Below, in pieces: positions 11,817 to 22,632 of a stretch of DNA of 64,000 nucleotides (position 1 is its first letter; each line of letters starts with the position of its first letter). The translations under genes were made by a program, and so were the position numbers. The notes beneath the pieces are model-generated. The model did not search any database and was not told the DNA's origin. It was given only the letters and a program-made list of their open reading frames with translations. The DNA lies in the NCBI GenBank assembly GCA_963691655.1, contig OY829329.1, forward strand, positions 10,616,708-10,680,707. The letters run 5' to 3'. This stretch comes from Toxonevra muliebris (Eukaryota; Arthropoda; Insecta; Diptera; Pallopteridae).

Positions 11817-14800
11817 TAAAAATGTACAAGAGGGCACTTATTTAATGTTGTCTTTGCCTACTGTGACGTTCTCCCTTTCTGGCTAGTTTTTCTTCTATAA
11901 TGATGATCCCTCTTCTTTTTCCATTGACAACTCGAGATCTCTCATAAAGCAAAAGAGAAAACTATTCTAATAATATGAAAACACCAAGCAATAAAACACA
12001 ATCAACAGCACAGAATTGCATAATTTTTCAGTCGATTTTCTTCTATCCATACAAAAGATTGTAGGCATGCTTTTCGAATTCAGTGGAAGAAAATTCATTT
12101 TATAAACTATTTGATGGTATAAAATCGACGTTACGTATCACATTACATTTTCTTATTTTTCATAGAAAATTTTACTGCATTACTACAGATTTCAATAAAC
12201 TGTGAACACCCCAAACAAAAACAGTTGACACATTAACGAGTAAATGCGAATAGCAATGAACTTCCTTTCTATCATCAAACTTCCTTTCTATCATCAAACA
12301 GTATGGGATTTTACATCCCAGTATTGTTTGAAAATTAAAATAAAATGGAAGATATGGTTCTAATTTTACTTTAGTTTTCTTTTCTTTAAAATACTGATAC
12401 TCTGACTGCCAGTGCGTGGATTGTATATACGCAGCATTATCGCTGTGAGTTGCCTTTAATACAATGCCTGGCTTCAAGGTTATATCAGACTTTATGCTCC
12501 ATTGAAAAACTTAAGGATGGAAGACTCCGAATCCATATATTTTTTATTTTATTATTTGCATAAAACATTGAAGCTCAACCAGATTTCGAGATAAAACCAC
12601 ATGGTGAAAAGGTAAAGGAATTGAAAAAACTTAAGTTATCTTTTCGTTCACTTTTTGCATTAGCTTGTGCACATTATGGTTGGGTTTGAAACAATATTTT
12701 TTGTATGGGATTTTCCCCATCTGATTTGAAAGCAAAAAACACGATGTCCCAGAAAAAAACAAAACGTTGCCGAAACCAGATGGGGAAAATCCCTCCATAG
12801 AAAAATATTCTTTGTATAAGATGAGCGTCCTGTATGTATACTATTTGCTACTGTGGTTTTCTCACATCGCTTAAGATGAAAAAGTGAAGGAATGAAAGTC
12901 TGCGGCAAATATTCTAGATTCAAGAACGTTTACGATGCAGCTCGTTGCAAATTATCAAATAAATACACAGACTCTACTCATACACTAGCTAAAATATACA
13001 TATATAATCAAAAATATAATGGGAAATACATACTTTGAGTTAAATTTGCTGGATTCCAATTTAATTATATTAAAACTTAACAAAAACTAATTACAGCACT
13101 CTAAAAACAGCAGCAACTGTGAGGAGGAAAAAATGCAGTCGTCAGCTTTTACTCGTTGTAAGAAGTGATGATTCGATACAAGTAAATACTCGATACTTTT
13201 CATTCGATTCAAGTACTTTTTTTTACTACTATCGAAATGTATCGGATACTCATACATTTACTTATAAAACAAAAATATTGCCATACAATATTTTAGATTG
13301 TAATTCGTTTTGCAAAATTTTAAAGCAACTAATAATATATTTCAAAATGCTACAGCAGAATTATTCAATATGCACATTCAAAATATTTTACTTCATATTG
13401 TAATATTTCAATGAATGAAAGTATTGAGGTACAATATTGAAGTTTTGGAAAATATTTGCTGTCCATGTATGTTTAATTTAATATTAATTAAAATGTTTTC
13501 ATTAACCCATTAAGGACGAGCGGAAACCAAAGTAAATAGATCAAGAAAGTAACTTGAGAATAAAATTGTCTTTGAACCTGGCTCAGGAACGGCTCAGCGG
13601 CAGGGTGCCATATGGCACCGCTAGGCATTACTGGGTTAAAAAAAAAATATTTTTAACAAGTTATAATCTGTTGATTAGTTTTTCTGCAATTATAAATTTT
13701 CTATTGATTAGTATCTAAATATAATAAATTACATATAAGTTAACGCTATTCAACAAATCTCAAATTTTCTATTACGTCAGTCAGTTCATACGTCATTTCT
13801 ATATGATTCACGTGTTTCCAGTGGAAACATCTAATAGCCGACATTCTTTACGTTCCTCATGAGAAAAAAAGAAAAAGTAGTAGCAACTGTTTCTAGCAAG
13901 TATATGTATATTTTAGAATGTAAATTGATATCTTATGAAAAATTGGTTTAATTTAATTTAAAAACAAAAGGGAAGAAGCATATCATTATAATTTTAAGTC
14001 AATTTCTAGCCTATTTTTCTAGATTGCATAAACGCTGCGATAAAAAATATATTTTCTGAGGACACTTATTAAAAGTATTTGAGAACGATTTCAAGTGTGA
14101 AAACTATACGCTACAAGGAACCCACTTCCAAAATTGATCGAACTCTAACTTGTACAAATTTGAACGTGATCGGAGGAAAACTCGCCTAGTCGGAGGAGGT
14201 TGAATTTCGACATTTTGGTAAAATAGCTCCTGTTTTGAATCCATGTAACTAATCACCTAATGCATTTAGAAAATTGTGTTCAACGCGTTATCGACAGATT
14301 TTTGATAATAGAAAAATAAAAATAACAATCTCTAAAATTTGACTGTTTTTTAAACCAAAAAAGTCTTTGTGTGGCAAAAGAAAGCTCAGGTCTTTCTAGT
14401 AGTACAAACGAATGCCTTCAATAAAATACAAATTTGTTTAATAACCGTATTGTACAATTACCGTGATAATCGCACGTTACGATTAACCGCATAATGCTCT
14501 GGTTACGATTAACGATAATTGTGATCGGTGCATCACTAGTTTTTTGCGCCATTTTACAAAAACAGTGAAAAAGAGATTTCGAAAAGAACCCAATTTTTGC
14601 AAAAAGTTTAATAAAAAAGAAAATGAAGGAAAAGTAATTTTCAAATTTTGCAAAACAACTTTTTATATAAAGGACATCGAAGAATGTATAAATTTTTGTT
14701 TGTCACAAATTTTCTCGTAAGTAGAAGAGTTTCCAATTGGTGAAAATACATAGCAGCAAAGCATTTAACGATCAATTTAAACTCAGTTGAGAATATGAAT

Positions 14801-15660
14801 AATAACACTTGCGTTCCATGAATCTAGTCCATAAAAAACATAAAATACTTGAACTATATTTCTGATTACGGTGCAACAGCTGTCAACTGACTATTTCGTA
14901 GGAAATTGCTTTTAACATAAATTATCTGTTAACTACCTTATTTTACTGATATTGAGCAGTACCGAACACTTGCCCGAAAAGTATTGAGTATTGAAAGTTA
15001 CACAATTTGTACACCACTACTATCCATTGATCAGCTGATTAAACAATAAAATATACACCCAGTAGGCAATCCGTTTCGGTATCAGACTCTAGTGTCTGTG
15101 CTCTCTTTTGACATATGGTAGTAGAGTGTCAAGCCAATTCCTCAAATATAAAATTTTTGAAACTCCCGGGTAAAGTCCGTCATACATTGCAACGAAGATG
15201 TGTGAGAATAATTTGTTGTCGTTACAAAATGTTACGAAGCATTTTGCCGTAGTTGCATATTTGAACGAAAATGTCAAAAAAATCCCACCCACACATTGTA
15301 TTTTCACTTTGTACGAATGTGAAATTAAGTATGTATGAGTGAACTAAACAATTGGACTCGTTGAGACTGGTGTCAACGAGTTCGCTGAGCATAGCATAAA
15401 AATACATTTCTCTCTGAGGTATGCAGTGCTCCATATGAATACGTTGTAAACAACTCGGAGAAAAAAACCCGTTAGCTCTCTCTTCATATTTTCGTTCAAA
15501 TGTATAACGGACCTAATCCTGCGTCTACGTCAGACATTTTTAAGAAAATGTCAGGCACTTCATTTCGTACAATTTGTTTGCTCCGCTATACTTTGTTTTT
15601 ATTTTCTTCCACATTCAACTGAAACGTTAAACTAAATTATTGCTAGCTTATATCAAATTA
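11817..15660. other. Gene-free stretch with small repeats
   Basis: No supported gene. Visible structures are a hairpin-forming inverted pair near 12691-12722 and 12777-12813 (GGGATTTTCCCCATCTG and its complement) and a TTAA-flanked small element at 13506-13635 (listed separately). There is also a block near 14450-14545 with repeated GATTAACG/GATTACG-type words. Open frames at 12172-12477, 12660-12923 and 15222-15434 show no domain pattern. Confidence 0.35.
13502..13639. mobile_element. Small TTAA-flanked nonautonomous element
   Basis: A 130-bp segment begins CCCATTAAGGACGAG and ends GCATTACTGGG between TTAA tetranucleotides at 13502-13505 and 13636-13639. It has higher GC content than its surroundings and a small internal palindrome (GGTGCCATATGGCACC at about 13604-13619). 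TTAA with CCC/GGG ends suggests a piggyBac-type MITE. Confidence 0.5.
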
Positions 15661-15731
15661 CTGCCTCATTTATTGTGTTCAAAAAATTCAAGACAGTGAA
15701 AAAAGTGTAAGTGATTAGTGAAAAAGTGTAA

Positions 15732-16310
15732 ATGCAGTACTCCTATCTTGGCAAAACTGGAGTAAACACTGGGTAAGTATTCATTTTTGCTTTTATTTCA
15801 TTGAAAAAATATTAAAAATAGGAATGAGCCCCAAGAATATTATTGGGAAATCATTGATATAAAAACACATGCTTAATAAAACAAAAAAAAGGGCACGGAA
15901 AAGCATTAGGAAAACCAGGAACTAAGGGATTGTATTATTAGCTATTCGGCAGAATCACATGAGCAAAAAAAATAGCAAAGCTTAGCAAGTTGAAAAAAGC
16001 AGGAAACAAAGTTTGAGTTGTTTCTGTTCTTTGCCACAACCCGTCTTTACCAAACTCATACCTCAAAAATATTAATATTTACAGCCAAACCAGATACCAT
16101 TACGTGTTCAGAGGCAGGACCCTTTCCATTTATGTATTTATTTTCTTTCTTTTTTTTTTGATATTTGCTCTGGTGCTAGAGCTCATCTCACTTAAAATGG
16201 TCCATCGTATGGGGAAAAAGTATGATCTTGAAATGTCTCATATCATTCATAAAGGCATATTATTCCATAAAATATACTATACTATTGTAATTATGTTATC
16301 AAATATTTAA
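15732..16310 (+). CDS. Candidate small single-pass membrane protein, two exons (unrecognised)
   Basis: Exon 1 is 15732-15772 (ATG to ..CACTGG), followed by a consensus donor GTAAGT. A 312-nt intron ends in TTTACAG at 16084, and exon 2 is 16085-16310 with a TAA stop. The join is in frame and gives 88 residues. An in-frame TAA lies directly before the ATG, so the start is well placed. The product begins MQYSYLGKTGVNTGQTRYHY. Residues about 28-50 form a strongly hydrophobic segment (IYVFIFFLFFLIFALVLELI), and a basic MVHRMGKKYD stretch follows. This fits a tail- or signal-anchored membrane micropeptide. The first residues look slightly like an aldo-keto reductase N-terminus (YLGKTG), but the second exon does not, so I reject that. 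Its 3' end converges on family gene A 130 bp away. I do not recognise the family; the splice model is by eye. Confidence 0.42.
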
Positions 16311-16440
16311 ATGATTATTCATTTTTGTTTTATTTCTATTAATTTTACATCATTAATATTAATTGTGATCAAAAAATTTCGCAAGAAATATATTTAATAA
16401 TTAATATGAGTGAACGAGGTATACCATGCATATAAAATAA

Positions 16441-17188
16441 TTATAAGGTTTTGTAAAAATCAAAAAATTTCGCAAACATTTCAACTTTCTTTTCACCATC
16501 ATTTTCATTTTTAAATTTTTCATACCATGTTATCATTTCAGCTTCGCTAATCTTTTCTTTTTCTGAAAGTGTTAAAAAATATTTTTCAGCTTCCTTATTG
16601 AACTTTTGTGAGAACGAATGAAAAAGTTCTAGGAATTCTACTTCCATTTGTTCAAATCCATGTTTTTTTAAAAGATTCTGTAACTGCAAATCTTTAGCAG
16701 TTACATTCTCCGTTTCTGTATTGTTGAATGACTCTACAATATCGGTAAATTCTATAACTTTATCATAGAATTGAATTTGTATCGCCTCTCCCTCTCTTAA
16801 TTGATCAACTTTCTCAATGAAATTTGACAGTTTCGCAAGATGTTCTTGCAATTCAGTATTTTTCTTATTTACAGAGGTATCTTTAAGGATATTTCTAAAA
16901 ATGTTAGTGCCTTTTTCCAGCGTAAAATTTGAAAGAGATATAAATTCTTCTAATGTAAAAAATAACAATTTAGTTCGTGCACTTAAGTCTTCTTCTTGTT
17001 CTTCATCAATTGCGTTATTTTTGTGATCACCGGAAGTGCTTGAGGCTGGAAGCGCTGTAGTGAAGAGACCATACTAGAAAATATTTAAAATCATTAGAGG
17101 GTCGGTAAAAAATTTAATTAAATACGAAATCACTTACCTGCACTAATAGAAATCCAATAAAAAGTATGTTTTTAAAATTTTTCAACAT
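16441..17188 (-). CDS. Secreted helical protein, paralogue A (most divergent copy)
   Basis: Two exons on the minus strand: 17188-17138 (17 codons, MLKNFKNILFIGFLLVQ, a signal-peptide core) and 17073-16441, joined across a 64-nt intron with donor GTAAGT and acceptor TTTTCTAG in phase 0. The product is about 227 residues. The mature part starts near LPASSTSGDHKN, is acidic at first (DEEQEEDLSA), then long and helical with Lys/Glu/Leu heptad-like spacing and no cysteine. Near the C-terminus LTLSEKEKISEAEMITWYEK aligns with FIATLSEKEKKEEAKLIEWF of paralogue B, and both end in a Phe-rich tail (FAKFFDFYKTL against FENFFRFM). Gene structure, signal exon and intron phase match the other copies. It lies on the far side of COX4 from the rest and lacks their TATA promoter. 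Sequons NFT, NNT and NVT could be glycosylated. Function unknown. Confidence 0.75.
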
Positions 17189-17249
17189 TTTGCCAGTGAA
17201 ATATTTATAAAATTATCAAATACTCGGTGTGTGTTAATCAAATTTTCAA

Positions 17250-18280
17250 ATAGAACTAACTAACACTTAATATTATTTTACTCTAATCTAAATTCAAAAT
17301 CATTTTCTTTACACTGTGTATCACGTATTTTAATCTGTTATCTAAATTAAAACCTATAATGTATTGAAACAATAATATGTTGTGGAAAGATGGGTGGTTC
17401 CTGTTAAAGTATAGGGCATCAACATTTTTTAAAATTATTTAGTTCATAAAGTTTCAGAATTATTTTATTTCATAAAACAAAAATTATAATGTAAGCAAAT
17501 AGTTTTAAAAAGCAATTTGCTTTTATAGCTCACGTGATTATATATGTATATAAATCATGTATTAGGTTCCTGAATTAATTTAGTGTTGACTAGTGTTATT
17601 AGTATTTGAAATATATAATCTTATTATAAATAAGGTCAAGAACAATCAATGTCTTCTTGATAATCTTTTTTTTTTTCTTTTGTTTTAGTTTTGTTTAGCT
17701 AGCAATTGGGCATACCGTACTTAATTTAATTCAAGTATAAGTAGGTAAAAACTCGAAGTTAGAAAAATATTTGAAAAGTCCACCCACTGTGTATGTGTAA
17801 GCATACTTTCATTGCATAGTTTGTCACGAAATCATTAAGGGTTTCAAACAAATCTATGTGCATGTACGCCGACACTTAGCCGCCGACACTAAGCGCTGAA
17901 AACCCCAGCAAACTTTAAATTCTTCTACTGAAAATATGTGAAGATCGAAGAATGTGTTGTCTCGGTGCCACAAATTTTTTATATGCAATTTTCTACTCCT
18001 CTGGTAAGCTTAGGTCTGATACTATTTTGAACTGTTTTTATGTTTTCCCATATTACATTTCTGGCATATATATAGTTCTCGATGTATGGATCATCTTCAG
18101 TCGTCTACGATGTCTGCTTCATTGCAGGTTCCAATCAATCACCAATCTCGTGATGTTATTGGCTGCTTTTTTTAAACTATGTCCTATCTACGAGCATTTT
18201 CGTCTTTTAATAATATATTCGGTATATAATCCACAGACACTTGTTAATGAATAAGTGTATTTTTGGATAATGTGTAAAAT
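17250..18280. other. Intergenic stretch upstream of paralogue A
   Basis: AT-rich DNA without a supported gene. An open frame at 17952-18254 is Cys- and Phe-rich and low in charged residues, with no recognisable domain; I treat it as chance. No TATA box like that of paralogues B, D and E is visible upstream of 17188. Confidence 0.35.
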
Positions 18281-18284
18281 TAAT

Positions 18285-18990
18285 CTAGCTTGGCTTTCAT
18301 ATTTTGAGCGTTAACTTTAAATGTTTGGATTTTTGTTATTCTGGAATCTTTATAGAGGATGATACTCTGGCTTTGTTGAGTCTGTTGATAGGAATCGTTT
18401 GTTTTCGAATTCAACCATATCATTTTTAATTGTAATGTGGTCAACGCCGACATTGTCAGTTTCAATAACTTTGATCTTCTTAGTATTGATTTCGAGGCTA
18501 ATGTAGTGTGCCGCTCTGATCAGTTTTTACCTCCATGCCACTGAGCGGAGGTGAGAACATATATCGTCTACGAAGTTCAAGTCCTGGAGTTGACAGGTGA
18601 GGATCTGCAGCAATTACGGAAAGAAGGGGTAAAAGCGCCATGCTGACATTAAGTAGTATTGTTAATTTAGAATTCTCGTATATCGTCCTAATGTTTCGAA
18701 TCGCTTTGCTATACTTACCACACCTGTACAGCTGTAGATTGAGTTGGTAGAGTTTTAATAATCTTCAGCCTGACAATTTTTGCATGAAAACATTCGCTTA
18801 ATTTTCCAAACGAAAGAGACGAACAACTTATCAATAACAATCCGATTATTTCCGGTGTTTTACTACTACGTTTCCAAATACTAAACATTTCCATTTCCCT
18901 ATTTCAACGCTGACATTGTTAATTCCAATAACTTTAATGTTCTTAGTATTTGGCTACAGGAAAGTTAAAAAAATTTATAGCTAAATTTTT
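18285..18990 (-). mobile_element. Decayed LINE reverse-transcriptase fragment
   Basis: On the minus strand, 18640-18285 reads as broken pieces of a reverse transcriptase: DLNFVDDICSHLRS (a variant of the catalytic xADD motif, here VDD) and then, after lesions, LEINTKKIKVIETDNV and ITIKNDMVEFENKRF. This order, catalytic box followed by LxINxxKTK and a FxYLG-like region, is that of LINE polymerases. I would guess the RTE group, with low certainty. A block of about 50 bp is repeated at 18436-18487 and 18906-18955. Stops and frameshifts show it is dead. Confidence 0.5.
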
Positions 18991-19622
18991 CCCAGAAACC
19001 ATTCATAATTCATTGGTTTATGTAATATTGCTTCATATGGAAACTTCTATACCTGCTAGTTCCATATTGATGCCATATACAAATTTTTATATATATTTTC
19101 ATGGGCGTATGCAACATTGAAGTTGGTGAATTTAGATAGAAGCCCTTTGCTATAGTATTTGCACTCATTTGTTAAGGATTTATGCAATCTCTTTATTTGG
19201 GATAACTTTGGCTTTCGATTATTCAATTTTTTTTTTTTTGCCAAGCCTCCTCTTTTTCCAAATTTGCAACAAATTAAGTTTTGTTTGATAATTCAACGAT
19301 TTTGTTGTAATATTAGGTAATAATAATACTCTGTAATTATTTGTTTCTTGTCTGTGTTACAATTTTACTATTTGCCATTATACTTAGACGTATTCTTTTT
19401 TGTTTTGTTGCTTCACTTTTTTACATGATTATTGCAAACATATTGTAACAATAGTTCTCGATTGTGTAAGCGTATGCGCACTATAAATAAAGCATCATTT
19501 TTTAAGTTTTACAATAACAATATTTAGAAGAAAATACAAGATGTGGTTGTAAATTTCATTTTGAACCTAATACAATTAAAAAAAAAAGAAGAAACTCAAA
19601 AGCACACAATTACACAGCAAAT

Positions 19623-20276
19623 TTAGTTCTTCCATTTTTTGTTTTCAAAATCCCATTTGGATGAAATACCGGTGACTGGATTCATTTCCAATTCGAGCAT
19701 ACGCTTAAGCTGTGCCTTTTGATGCTCTTCATCGAAGGTCACAGGAAGTTCATCATAGACTGTGCAAAAACAAAAAAACAATAAATTAAGTAAAAGACAT
19801 GCTTGAGTTAACGTTAAACAAAGAACTTACCAAACAAATTCATTAGAATGCAGATCCATATGGCCGCAGATGCGAAGAGTAGACCCATACCCATATGCAT
19901 CTTCCATTCACCGGTTGGAGCCTTAATTTCGGCAAAAGTTTGGCAAAAGCTGGCACGATAAAGTGCTTTCTTCTCCTCTATGCTCAATTTCTTCCAATCT
20001 TGCTTCTCCTTCTCGCGCAGGACATTAAGTTCATTGGTGGGCTCACGGAAGCGAACCGCTGGCATTGGATAATCTGTACGATCGGCATAGCAGGCAGTAC
20101 CATTCCAGCCGTGTCCAACAATTTCACGTTTACCGATTTTGTCGAGTGTGTGAACGGAGGCAACACTGCCGGTCTGCATGCTGGTGCGTGGCAACTGTTG
20201 AGCCATTTGACGGCGCATAGCCATACTGAGGAGACGGAGAGCCATGTTGTTATTGTTGGAAAGAATGTGTCAAAAC
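19623..20276 (-). CDS. COX4: Cytochrome c oxidase subunit 4, nuclear-encoded mitochondrial protein
   Basis: Coding exons are 20245-19831 and 19759-19623, with a 71-nt intron (donor GTAAGTTC, acceptor TTGCACAG, split Val codon). The product is 183 residues, the usual length for fly COX4. A basic N-terminus (MALRLLSMAMRRQMAQQLPR) is the mitochondrial presequence. The matrix part has YADRTDYPMPAVRFREPTNE and KKLSIEEKKALYRASFCQTF. One transmembrane helix follows (about residues 119-139, MGLLFASAAIWICILMNLF). The second exon gives the intermembrane tail VYDELPVTFDEEHQKAQLKR ending GISSKWDFENKKWKN. The subunit wraps COX1 in complex IV of the inner membrane and takes part in ATP/ADP control. The exon reaches 20276, where an acceptor (TTCTTTTTAG) marks an upstream noncoding exon, perhaps at about 20792-20850 with donor GTGAGT at 20791-20786. 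No unusual residues seen. Confidence 0.97.
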
Positions 20277-20785
20277 CTAAAAAGAAGGAAATCTTTAATT
20301 AATTAATCTACTCTAGGGGAAAGTGAAATTTTTTAATTTATGATTGTTTGTGTAATCCCACAAACCCCCACCCCACCAGAGAATCAATCAACGCGAATGA
20401 TGGCATATAAAATAGGTTATGTAATCAACGCTAGAGCTTCAAAACTCCAGCGCAAAAATATTGATTTCTACAATTCAGCCAAGTAATTTATAAAATAAAG
20501 AAAATTGGTATTTTAAGTGCTTGTTTTGTATGCTTATTCAATCCTTTAAAATATTTTCAAAATAGTAATTTTATTAGATTTTATAGCAGCATGGTTCTTC
20601 TTAAAAAAGTTACACAACAACCAAAATCACCGTCTATATACTTTCACGAAGATTATATTACTTTTTCAAATCCTTTTACAATTTGTTGATTAAATATTTA
20701 TTTTTTAATTAGAATTACAATAGTATGGTACTGAGTTTTATATTTTCGCAATGTTAAAATATTAATTTAAATAATAATTCCTTCT

Positions 20786-20870
20786 ACTCACTTTTTTCAC
20801 TCGCTGCTATTGTGATAAAAATTTGCAGTGGTATGACAGATCGATTTGAACGAGTAAAAGTTAACGAATA
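20786..20870 (-). promoter_or_regulatory. COX4: Probable noncoding first exon and promoter of COX4
   Basis: Reading on the minus strand, a GTGAGTAG donor at 20791-20784 could splice to the acceptor just upstream of the COX4 coding exon at 20277. The preceding 60 bp (ATCGATCTGTCATACC, about 20845-20830) has no TATA box but contains an ATCGAT core, like the DRE-type promoters of fly housekeeping genes. This is inference from motif and splice site only. Confidence 0.3.
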
Positions 20871-21500
20871 AAAACATATCTACTCGTTACTATTCAAATG
20901 AAATGTGAGTGTGTTCATTTACATAGCCATTGACACTGTGGATAAATACCTAAACAAATGGTAAATGAATGAATAAATCCGATTACTTTTATAAAAAGTT
21001 TCGGTATTGCAATGAAAATAGATTGAAACGTTTTCCATGTATTTTTAAATCTATTTAATTTAGCTAATAAATTACAAAATTAGTTTCATTACCGCAGTAT
21101 ATTAACCATGTAAACTACGATGCTTAAAGTTAAAGTACCCATGTTTTCCCATTTATTCATTACTTTATCTACATAAAATTAGGTTTTAAAGTAGCAACTA
21201 CAAATGTGCATATTTTTACCGATTTTTTGAAAAATCTATTTTTTTTGTGAATTCTGAAGTTCTGCCAATTGAACTCAGATTTGTTTCTGAATAAGCACAT
21301 TGCGGATATTTCCTATATTTTACCTTTACTTTCATTATACCTACATATTATGTCTTTGATATGTTGAAACTGCTGTCACACAGTACCATAAATTATTAGT
21401 TTTAAAAATGGGAGAATTAACTAATAATTTAAAATCCCGTAAATAACAAAACTTCATTATACATTTCCAAACCAAAACAAGCCATGTAACCATTTTTTAT
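20871..21500. other. Intergenic stretch between COX4 and paralogue B
   Basis: AT-rich DNA with no coding signal. The AATAAA poly(A) signal of paralogue B lies at its end (minus strand, 21510-21505). Confidence 0.4.
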
Positions 21501-21562
21501 TGTATTTATTCGGTCTCTATTCACGCAAATATTATTAATACAAAATGTTTAATGTAGACTGA

Positions 21563-22319
21563 CTACATAAACCGAAAAAAATTTTCGAAATCTTTTATTT
21601 TTTCCGATGCTTTTTTAGATTTGAATCCTTCAAACCATTCAATTAATTTGGCCTCTTCTTTCTTTTCCTTCTCCGAAAGTGTTGCAATGAAATGATCGGC
21701 CTTCTCAATAAATTTGTTGAAAAAAATTAAAGATTTCTTTTCGATATCATTGTCCAACTCATTCAATCCATTCTTATAGAATGACTCTTCTAAAGGTGTT
21801 CTAATTTTGTTAGTTTTATCGTTCTGGATTTTATCTACAATTTCAGATATCTCTTCTGAATATTCCGTATATTTATCCATTGATTTTTCGTCTTTGGGCT
21901 GCACTTTAAATTCATTAAATTTCTCGATCACTGCTGAAATTTTTGTAATGTTGGTTTTGAGTTCATCATTTTTATCCTTCAATTCATCCATATCTTTGAG
22001 AACATCTTTAAATAATTTTATGGAGTTGGTAACTGTATAATCAAGCAACTCTAAAATCTCTTTGAGAGAAAATATGCTAAGTTGAAATCTCTCAGTGATT
22101 TCAGAAGATTCTACGGATTCATCATTTCCAGTAATTAACTTTAACGTCTGTTCTTCTGAAGTGGTTAAATCAACTTTATGCGGAAGCGCTTCAATTAGCT
22201 ATTTGAAATATTTTAAGTGTTAGAATTATTTAAATAAATTTTTTGATTCTTAAAACAATTATGCTCACCTGGATTGCCATGAAAACGCTAAAAGCGAAAA
22301 ATAAAAATTTGTTCGACAT
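21563..22319 (-). CDS. Secreted helical protein, paralogue B
   Basis: Exon 1 is 22319-22269 (17 codons, MSNKFLFFAFSVFMAIQ) and exon 2 is 22198-21563, with a 70-nt phase-0 intron (GTGAGC donor, CAAATAG acceptor). The product is about 228 residues. The signal peptide probably ends at IEA/LP, where all copies read IEA(F/L)P. The mature chain has TTSEEQTLKLITGNDE, then SIKLFKDVLKDMDELKDKND, RTPLEESFYKNGLNEL and FIATLSEKEKKEEAKLIEWF, ending FENFFRFM. It is free of cysteine, rich in Lys and Glu, and reads as a chain of amphipathic helices. One sequon (NIT). A TATA/initiator promoter lies 52-90 bp upstream, and AATAAA is about 55 nt after the TAG stop. Close to C and D, distant from A. The family is not one I recognise. 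Confidence 0.85.
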
Positions 22320-22370
22320 TTTAATTATTGTTTAGAACAAGTTAGGTTTTGTTTGCACGAAAATGTAAAT

Positions 22371-22409
22371 TGAACTAAAACTTTTCAAAATATTTCTTCT
22401 ATTTATATC
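22371..22409 (-). promoter_or_regulatory. Core promoter of paralogue B (TATA plus initiator)
   Basis: Minus strand: GATATAAATAGAAG, then about 30 nt later TTTTAGTTCAATT, an initiator-like start about 55 nt before the ATG. The same arrangement precedes D and E at equal spacing, which argues that it is the real promoter. Confidence 0.6.
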
Positions 22410-22632
22410 AAATTATATAGGCAATATGTTAGAACTCATCTTTAATCATAAATAATAATAATAATCGTAAAACTTAACCCATTTTGCACAGCTACCCAGA
22501 CCTGTGAACGAATTTCGAACATTTTTAAGATTTTATAAAATTTCTGCATTAGAATAATTGGAAATAATTTTTGTGCACTCAAGATAGTGTGGAAATAATT
22601 ACCAATACCTTAAGTTGTTCCGTGGATTAAAT

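Noticed and set aside
15732..15772. Aldo-keto reductase N-terminus (YLGKTG)
   Set aside because: The joined second exon gives a transmembrane segment and none of the following reductase motifs.
17952..18254. 100-codon plus-strand frame as a gene
   Set aside because: No domain pattern, no splice partner and composition like its AT-rich surroundings.
19895..20302. Long plus-strand open frame across COX4
   Set aside because: It is the antisense shadow of the COX4 coding exon; the minus-strand frame has the right length, motifs and splice sites.
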